IMG/VR virus record: IMGVR_UViG_3300044527_000091
Span: 1 to 34,260 of that record
Reading direction: 5' to 3' (one strand)
DNA length: 34,260 nt
Source of the DNA: a virus
Part shown: positions 31,932-34,260 of the stretch, one piece after another
Numbering within the stretch: position 1 is the first letter of the stretch
How the letters are laid out: each line of letters starts with the position of its first letter
Program-made: the position numbers and the translations under genes
The notes under the pieces: model-generated
What the model was told of the DNA's origin: nothing
Database searches by the model: none
Seen by the model: only the letters and a program-made list of their open reading frames with translations

Positions 31932-31982
31932 TTAGTCTAAATAGTCTATGTACAGTAGGGCTTAACATAAGGATTGTTCGAA

Positions 31983-32174
31983 ATGTACCCTGATGATGAA
32001 TTTTTACCTGATGAAGCATTCGACTACACTAAAGGTGAGTACGAAGACATGATGGAAGATCACAACATTAATGATGTCTTAAATCGTTTTGTTCGCTTAT
32101 GTCAAGAGTATGGGTTTTACTTTATGATGCGTCAGTTAACGAAGGCTTTGAATGCTAAAGGGTTCAACGTATGA
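31983..32174 (+). CDS. Hypothetical acidic protein (63 aa)
   Basis: MYPDDEFLPDEAFDYTKGEYEDMMEDHNINDVL, then RFVRLCQEYGFYFMMRQLTKALNAKG. ATG 31983 has AAGGA (31969-31973) nine bases upstream; a TTG at 31974 is too close. First gene after the iteron/palindrome region, coupled to the next by ATGA. Unrecognised. Confidence 0.6.
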   Translation: MYPDDEFLPDEAFDYTKGEYEDMMEDHNINDVLNRFVRLCQEYGFYFMMRQLTKALNAKGFNV

Positions 32175-32458
32175 GAAAGCGTATACAGCCAAGAAAGCGT
32201 AAGGTTAACCCCTATGTAGCCTACCTAGAGAATCATGGCCGCTATGCTACCTTAGAAGACCTCCTAGAGGCATTCCCTAACAAGACCTCTAAGCAGATCA
32301 GAGACTCTATGTCTAAGTTAGTTGATAACTACACTGTTGATAGGGATATTAGGAAGGATGATCATCAATACTTGATATCGTACTCACTAGGTGGATACAA
32401 CACCAGGGACAACACTGGTATCTGTTGGCATAACCCTTTTAACTTGAGGACAACATGA
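32171..32458 (+). CDS. Basic protein with winged-helix-like region
   Basis: 95 residues. A very basic start (MRKRIQPRKRKVNPY) and YATLEDLLEAFPNKTSKQIRDSMSKLVDNYTVDRD, which reads as a helix-turn-helix and wing. It may bind DNA and regulate early genes or replication. Coupled by ATGA on both sides. Function inferred from pattern only. Confidence 0.6.
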   Translation: MRKRIQPRKRKVNPYVAYLENHGRYATLEDLLEAFPNKTSKQIRDSMSKLVDNYTVDRDIRKDDHQYLISYSLGGYNTRDNTGICWHNPFNLRTT

Positions 32459-32865
32459 GCAGAGAAGCTATGCAGATGGCGCTTGATATGTTGAACGAGA
32501 TTGCTGATGACGTGTATTGCGACCAAAAACTAGAAGGAGTCATCACCGCACTGCGACAAGCACTGGAGGAAAAGCAAGAGCCGTTTGAATATTGGAACGC
32601 AGTTGAAGGGTGGGTAAAAATCGATGAGGTGTGTGAGCATTTCGATGCTGTAGGGTGCGGAACCATTTACAAGTCTGCTGGCGAAGGTCGGACACCTCTA
32701 TACACCACACCACCAAAGAAAGAATGGGTTGGGCTGACGGATGGGGAAATACAGGACTTGAGTTATTTATCTCAGAAAATCGACGAAGGTAATGCAGCGT
32801 GGTTTGATAGATGGGGATTCGCACGAGCAATCGAAGCCAAGCTAAAGGAGAAGAACAAGTGGTAG
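32455..32865 (+). CDS. Hypothetical protein, betaproteobacterial-phage type
   Basis: 136 residues. VITALRQALEEKQEPFEYW, then PLYTTPPKKEWVGLTDGEIQDL, then WFDRWGFARAIEAKLKEKN. The PLYTTPP-x-x-EW-GLTD-x-EI pattern is familiar from small proteins of betaproteobacterial phages. Codon use looks GC-richer than neighbours, suggesting later acquisition. Function unknown. Confidence 0.65.
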   Translation: MSREAMQMALDMLNEIADDVYCDQKLEGVITALRQALEEKQEPFEYWNAVEGWVKIDEVCEHFDAVGCGTIYKSAGEGRTPLYTTPPKKEWVGLTDGEIQDLSYLSQKIDEGNAAWFDRWGFARAIEAKLKEKNKW

Positions 32866-32905
32866 ATATCGTAATAGGACTACGACTCAAGTTAAAGGAG
32901 AAGAA
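32843..32905 (+). repeat. Direct repeat around a ribosome site
   Basis: TAAAGGAGAAGAA occurs at 32843-32855 and 32893-32905, 50 bases apart. The first copy codes the end of the previous protein; the second is the ribosome site of the primase-helicase. A GTG at 32859 between them opens an 18-codon frame that ends on the primase start. This may be a small duplication that created the intercistronic gap. Confidence 0.6.
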
Positions 32906-32908
32906 TCA

Positions 32909-34260
32909 GTGAACTACTTAGCCACTCATGTTGGCTGTGATGATTGTGGATCTAGTGATGCATTGTCCGTATCTGTTAACGATAAAGGAGAGACTTGGTC
33001 ACATTGTTTTGCTTGTGGTACGAATACTAAAATGTCTGAACATGATGATAACTTCAGGCAAAAGCATACAAAGTCTGCTAAGGTGATTCCAATGTTAGAT
33101 GGTAAGTATCAGTCTATACCGCTAAGAAACCTATCCAGAGATGCCTTAAAAGCCTTTGGTGTGATGATCACTGATGAGGGTGGTGTAGCTTTTCCCTACT
33201 GTGATGCTGATGGTAAGGTCACTGCATACAAGGTAAGACATGATGCAATGAAGACTGATTGCACTATCAAAGGTGATTGGTCTAAGGCTACTTTGTTCGG
33301 ACAACACTTATTCCCTAAGGGTGGTAAGAGCATTACCATTACTGAAGGTGAGTTTGATGCTGTTGCTGTATATCAGATGAACGGTATGCGGTATCCAGTA
33401 GTAAGCATACGCAACGGAGCACAATCAGCAATTAAGGACTGTAAGGACAACTATGAATATCTTGACTCTTTTGAAACCATTGTTATCAGCTTTGATGCTG
33501 ATGAAGTTGGTAAGCAAGCTGCTACGAAGGTAGCTGATCTGTTCGGTGCTAAGGCTAAGATAGTCAAGCACAGGCAACCACACAAAGATGCTAACGACTA
33601 TCTCAAAGATGAGATGATCAAAGAGTACATCCAGGACTGGTTTGCTGCTGAAGTCTATGTACCTGATGGGATCATCGAAGGATCAAAGCTTTGGGAAGAG
33701 ATCAATACCCCAGCCATTAAAGCCTCTTGTGACTATCCTTGGGTTGGTCTTAATGCTTTGACCTATGGCATACGTAAAGGTGAGCTGGTGACGTTTACAG
33801 CAGGTTCTGGACTAGGTAAATCACAGGTGCTAAGGGAGATCGTTTATCACATCCTATGTAAGACTGAGGACAACATAGGATTGATGTTTCTGGAGGAGTC
33901 TACTGTTCGCACTGCCAAAGGTATCATGTCTATCCATGCGAACAAGCCGCTGCATCTACCTGATACAGCGTACACTGATGAGGAGTTTAGAGATGCCTTC
34001 GAGCACACTCTTGGCACTAATAGGGTTTATCTTTTTGATCATTTTGGGAGTACATCAATTGACAACATACTATCAAGAGTCAGATTCATGGCTAAAGGAC
34101 TCGGATGTAGCTTTGTTGTGTTGGATCATATTAGTATTGTCGTCAGTTCTGGCGATGTTGGCGATGAACGTAAAGCATTAGATGAGATCATGACCAAGCT
34201 TAGGATGATTGTGCAGGAGACAGGCATAGCACTGTTGATTGTCAGCCATCTTAAGAGACC
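32909..34260 (+). CDS. T7 gp4-like primase-helicase (3' end missing)
   Basis: A fused DNA primase and replicative helicase, cut by the window edge after about 450 residues. The zinc site is C10-x2-C13 and C33-x2-C36. TOPRIM: ITITEGEFDAV (E146) and ISFDADEVGK (D196, D198). Helicase: GSGLGKS (299-305, Walker A) and FVVLDH (D406, Walker B), followed by DEIMTKLRMIVQETGIALLIVSHLKR. GTG 32909 has AAGGAG (32895-32900) eight bases upstream. It is the main replication gene of the early block, presumably followed by a DNA polymerase beyond the window. Confidence 0.92.
   Translation, partial: MNYLATHVGCDDCGSSDALSVSVNDKGETWSHCFACGTNTKMSEHDDNFRQKHTKSAKVIPMLDGKYQSIPLRNLSRDALKAFGVMITDEGGVAFPYCDADGKVTAYKVRHDAMKTDCTIKGDWSKATLFGQHLFPKGGKSITITEGEFDAVAVYQMNGMRYPVVSIRNGAQSAIKDCKDNYEYLDSFETIVISFDADEVGKQAATKVADLFGAKAKIVKHRQPHKDANDYLKDEMIKEYIQDWFAAEVYVPDGIIEGSKLWEEINTPAIKASCDYPWVGLNALTYGIRKGELVTFTAGSGLGKSQVLREIVYHILCKTEDNIGLMFLEESTVRTAKGIMSIHANKPLHLPDTAYTDEEFRDAFEHTLGTNRVYLFDHFGSTSIDNILSRVRFMAKGLGCSFVVLDHISIVVSSGDVGDERKALDEIMTKLRMIVQETGIALLIVSHLKR

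Noticed and set aside
31705-32019. Hydrophobic frames on both strands across the iterons
   Set aside because: They are open because of repeat structure, have no ribosome site and clash with the promoter and palindrome.
1-34260. tRNA genes, CRISPR arrays, integrase, transposase
   Set aside because: No tRNA-like fold, spaced repeats or recombinase motifs were found by eye.

Overview
The window is a contiguous piece of a tailed double-stranded DNA phage genome (Caudoviricetes) with podovirus-type virion genes. There is no sheath, no tape-measure protein next to a long-tail module, no integrase and no repressor. It carries terminase, portal, scaffold, HK97-type capsid, a T7/P22-like adaptor and nozzle pair, three large internal or ejection-type proteins and a lysis cassette. 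The DNA is moderately AT-rich. The host cannot be read from the sequence. The promoters look like bacterial sigma-70 sites, and the 32455-32865 gene resembles small proteins common in betaproteobacterial phages, so a freshwater or marine proteobacterium is a reasonable but unproven inference. No phage RNA polymerase gene is visible.

Layout. 1-5332 (+) is a replication and nucleotide-metabolism block: 5'-3' exonuclease, PD-(D/E)XK nuclease, ThyX, DEDDy 3'-5' exonuclease with a zinc ribbon, a DUF3310 protein and a B12-dependent class II ribonucleotide reductase. It ends against a minus-strand terminator at 5335-5361. 5426-29208 (-) is the virion and lysis block. Read in its own direction it runs small terminase, large terminase, portal, collagen-like protein, fibre-like proteins, a triple-LamG adhesin, small proteins, scaffold, capsid, S74 tail fibre, small proteins, adaptor, nozzle, three internal proteins, holin-like protein, HNH nuclease and endolysin. 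A plus-strand HNH-type gene (20433-21011) interrupts this block. 29209-29968 is a gene-free control region. 29969-34260 (+) is an early block of small proteins leading into a T7 gp4-like primase-helicase that runs off the right edge. The left-hand block plausibly continues this same rightward transcript beyond the window.

Regulation. Two near-identical minus-strand promoters with extended -10 boxes (29362-29391 and 20350-20379) share a 26-bp element and would drive the terminase/portal and capsid parts of the late block. The second one would give an almost leaderless mRNA. The control region also holds phased repeats, twin palindromes, tandem repeats, a sigma-70 early promoter and, most strikingly, a near-consensus chromosomal parS (ParB-binding) sequence at 29823-29838. 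A second small AT-rich region with iterons and a large palindrome lies at 31822-31982.

Most genes overlap by a few bases (ATGA, TAATG or GTGA junctions), so translation is probably coupled along each block. All functional calls come from reading motifs by eye. No database search was run.
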